Origin: Burkholderiales bacterium
GTDB lineage: Bacteria > Pseudomonadota > Gammaproteobacteria > Burkholderiales > JAEUMW01
Direction: 5' to 3'
NCBI GenBank assembly: GCA_016791285.1
Contig: JAEUMX010000207.1
Coordinates: forward strand, 1 to 8,188
Length of the DNA: 8,188 nucleotides
The position numbers and the translations under genes were made by a program. Below, in pieces: positions 7,630 through 8,188 of this stretch (its first letter is position 1; each line of letters starts with the position of its first letter). The notes beneath the pieces are model-generated. The model saw only the letters and a list, made by a program, of their open reading frames with translations. It had not been told where the DNA came from and searched no databases.

Positions 7630-8188
7630 GGGGGAGACCCCGCCGCGACAGTGAAGTGGAAGGTGCAGCCGCCTTCCGGCCTGACTTCGTGCCATAGGCG
7701 GCCGCCATGCGCCTCGACCACCGAGCGGCAAATGGACAGGCCGAGTCCCAGGCCCTGGGGTTTGGTGGTGAAGAAGGGTCGGTAGATCGCATCGCCGATG
7801 CCGTCGGGAAACCCGCTGCCGTGGTCGGAGACGGACACCATGATCGAGCCGTCCTCATGCATCCCGGTCGCGATAGTGCACGACCGCTGTCGCGGGGCGC
7901 AGTTTCTCATGGCCTCGATGGCGTTCTGCAGCAGGTTGACGACGACCTGCACAAGGAGCGTGGGGTCCGCATGGGTGGGCGGCAGCGCTGCGGCAAGTGC
8001 CATCTCGATGGTCACGCCGGCATCCTCCGAGTGAAAGTCGGTAAGGTCGACCGCTTCGTGGACGACTGCGTTGACGTCGCACTGCGTCGGCCGCGGGTGG
8101 CGACTGCGGATGAACTCGCGCATGCGGCTGATCATTTCGCCGGCGCGGATCGCCTGGCGGCGGCATTTCTCGAGCGCCGCGAGCACTT
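7626..8188 (-). CDS. sensor histidine kinase, C-terminal part (5' end beyond the window)
   Basis: The frame is open to the right edge, giving 186 complete codons and a TGA at 7628-7626. The visible part begins within the dimerisation domain: the second helix (CRRQAIRAGEMISRMREFI, about 8-26 of the fragment) is typical of HisKA kinases of the FixL/PAS type, and the phosphorylated histidine would lie just upstream. The HATPase_c domain follows: N box NLLQNAIEA (84-92), G1 box SDHGSGFP (120-127), F box FFTTKP (138-143) and G2 box GLGLGL (145-150). The codon at 8186-8184 is GTG in the middle of a conserved helix, so it is not a start. The gene overlaps the response regulator by 4 bases, so the two are surely cognate. 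Stimulus and membrane topology depend on the missing N-terminus. Confidence 0.95.
   Translation of the reverse strand, partial: VLAALEKCRRQAIRAGEMISRMREFIRSRHPRPTQCDVNAVVHEAVDLTDFHSEDAGVTIEMALAAALPPTHADPTLLVQVVVNLLQNAIEAMRNCAPRQRSCTIATGMHEDGSIMVSVSDHGSGFPDGIGDAIYRPFFTTKPQGLGLGLSICRSVVEAHGGRLWHEVRPEGGCTFHFTVAAGSPP

Noticed and set aside
7630..7731. Upstream ATG start for the response regulator.
   Set aside because: It would add 34 arginine-rich residues encoded inside the sensor kinase gene, ahead of a receiver domain that begins normally after the GTG at 7629.

Overview
This is an ordinary stretch of high-GC Gram-negative chromosome, most likely proteobacterial. The evidence is the GC-rich coding sequence with few AT-ending codons, a lipobox lipoprotein, a YbaL-type antiporter very close to the enterobacterial protein, a UbiB-family kinase and a FixJ-type two-component pair. 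A beta- or gammaproteobacterium fits best, but the genus cannot be read from this window. I see no insertion sequence, phage gene, tRNA, rRNA or CRISPR array.

Layout. (1) Minus strand, 1-2279: a two-gene operon of a small helical cytosolic protein (possibly DUF6781) followed by a UbiB/AarF/ABC1 atypical kinase that runs off the left edge. The two genes share one base (TGATG). (2) 2280-2441: a divergent intergenic region with three small inverted repeats and a weak -10 element. (3) Plus strand, 2442-3014: an unrecognised outer-membrane-type lipoprotein. (4) 3025-3052: a strong rho-independent terminator, best read on the minus strand, between the convergent lipoprotein and pckG genes. (5) Minus strand, 3077-4936: GTP-dependent phosphoenolpyruvate carboxykinase. 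(6) 4937-5236: a 300-bp divergent control region. It holds a perfect FNR/ANR-type palindrome (5014-5027) and, further right, a perfect 8-bp inverted repeat (5088-5116). (7) Plus strand, 5237-6931: a YbaL-type CPA2 cation/proton antiporter with a C-terminal TrkA-N (RCK) domain. (8) Minus strand, 6991 to the right edge: the end of a sensor histidine kinase overlapping by 4 bases (GTGA) a FixJ-like response regulator.

How the genes may work together: pckG (gluconeogenic entry point) and the antiporter are divergently transcribed from a region with an oxygen-responsive-type operator, so one or both may respond to oxygen or redox state. The UbiB-family kinase points to quinone or lipid biology, but nothing in the sequence ties it to the other genes. 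The clearest non-coding signals are the FNR/ANR box and the terminator. I found no clear candidate for a wholly new biological system. The least described items are the small protein coupled to the UbiB-family kinase, the lipoprotein, and the unassigned inverted repeats.
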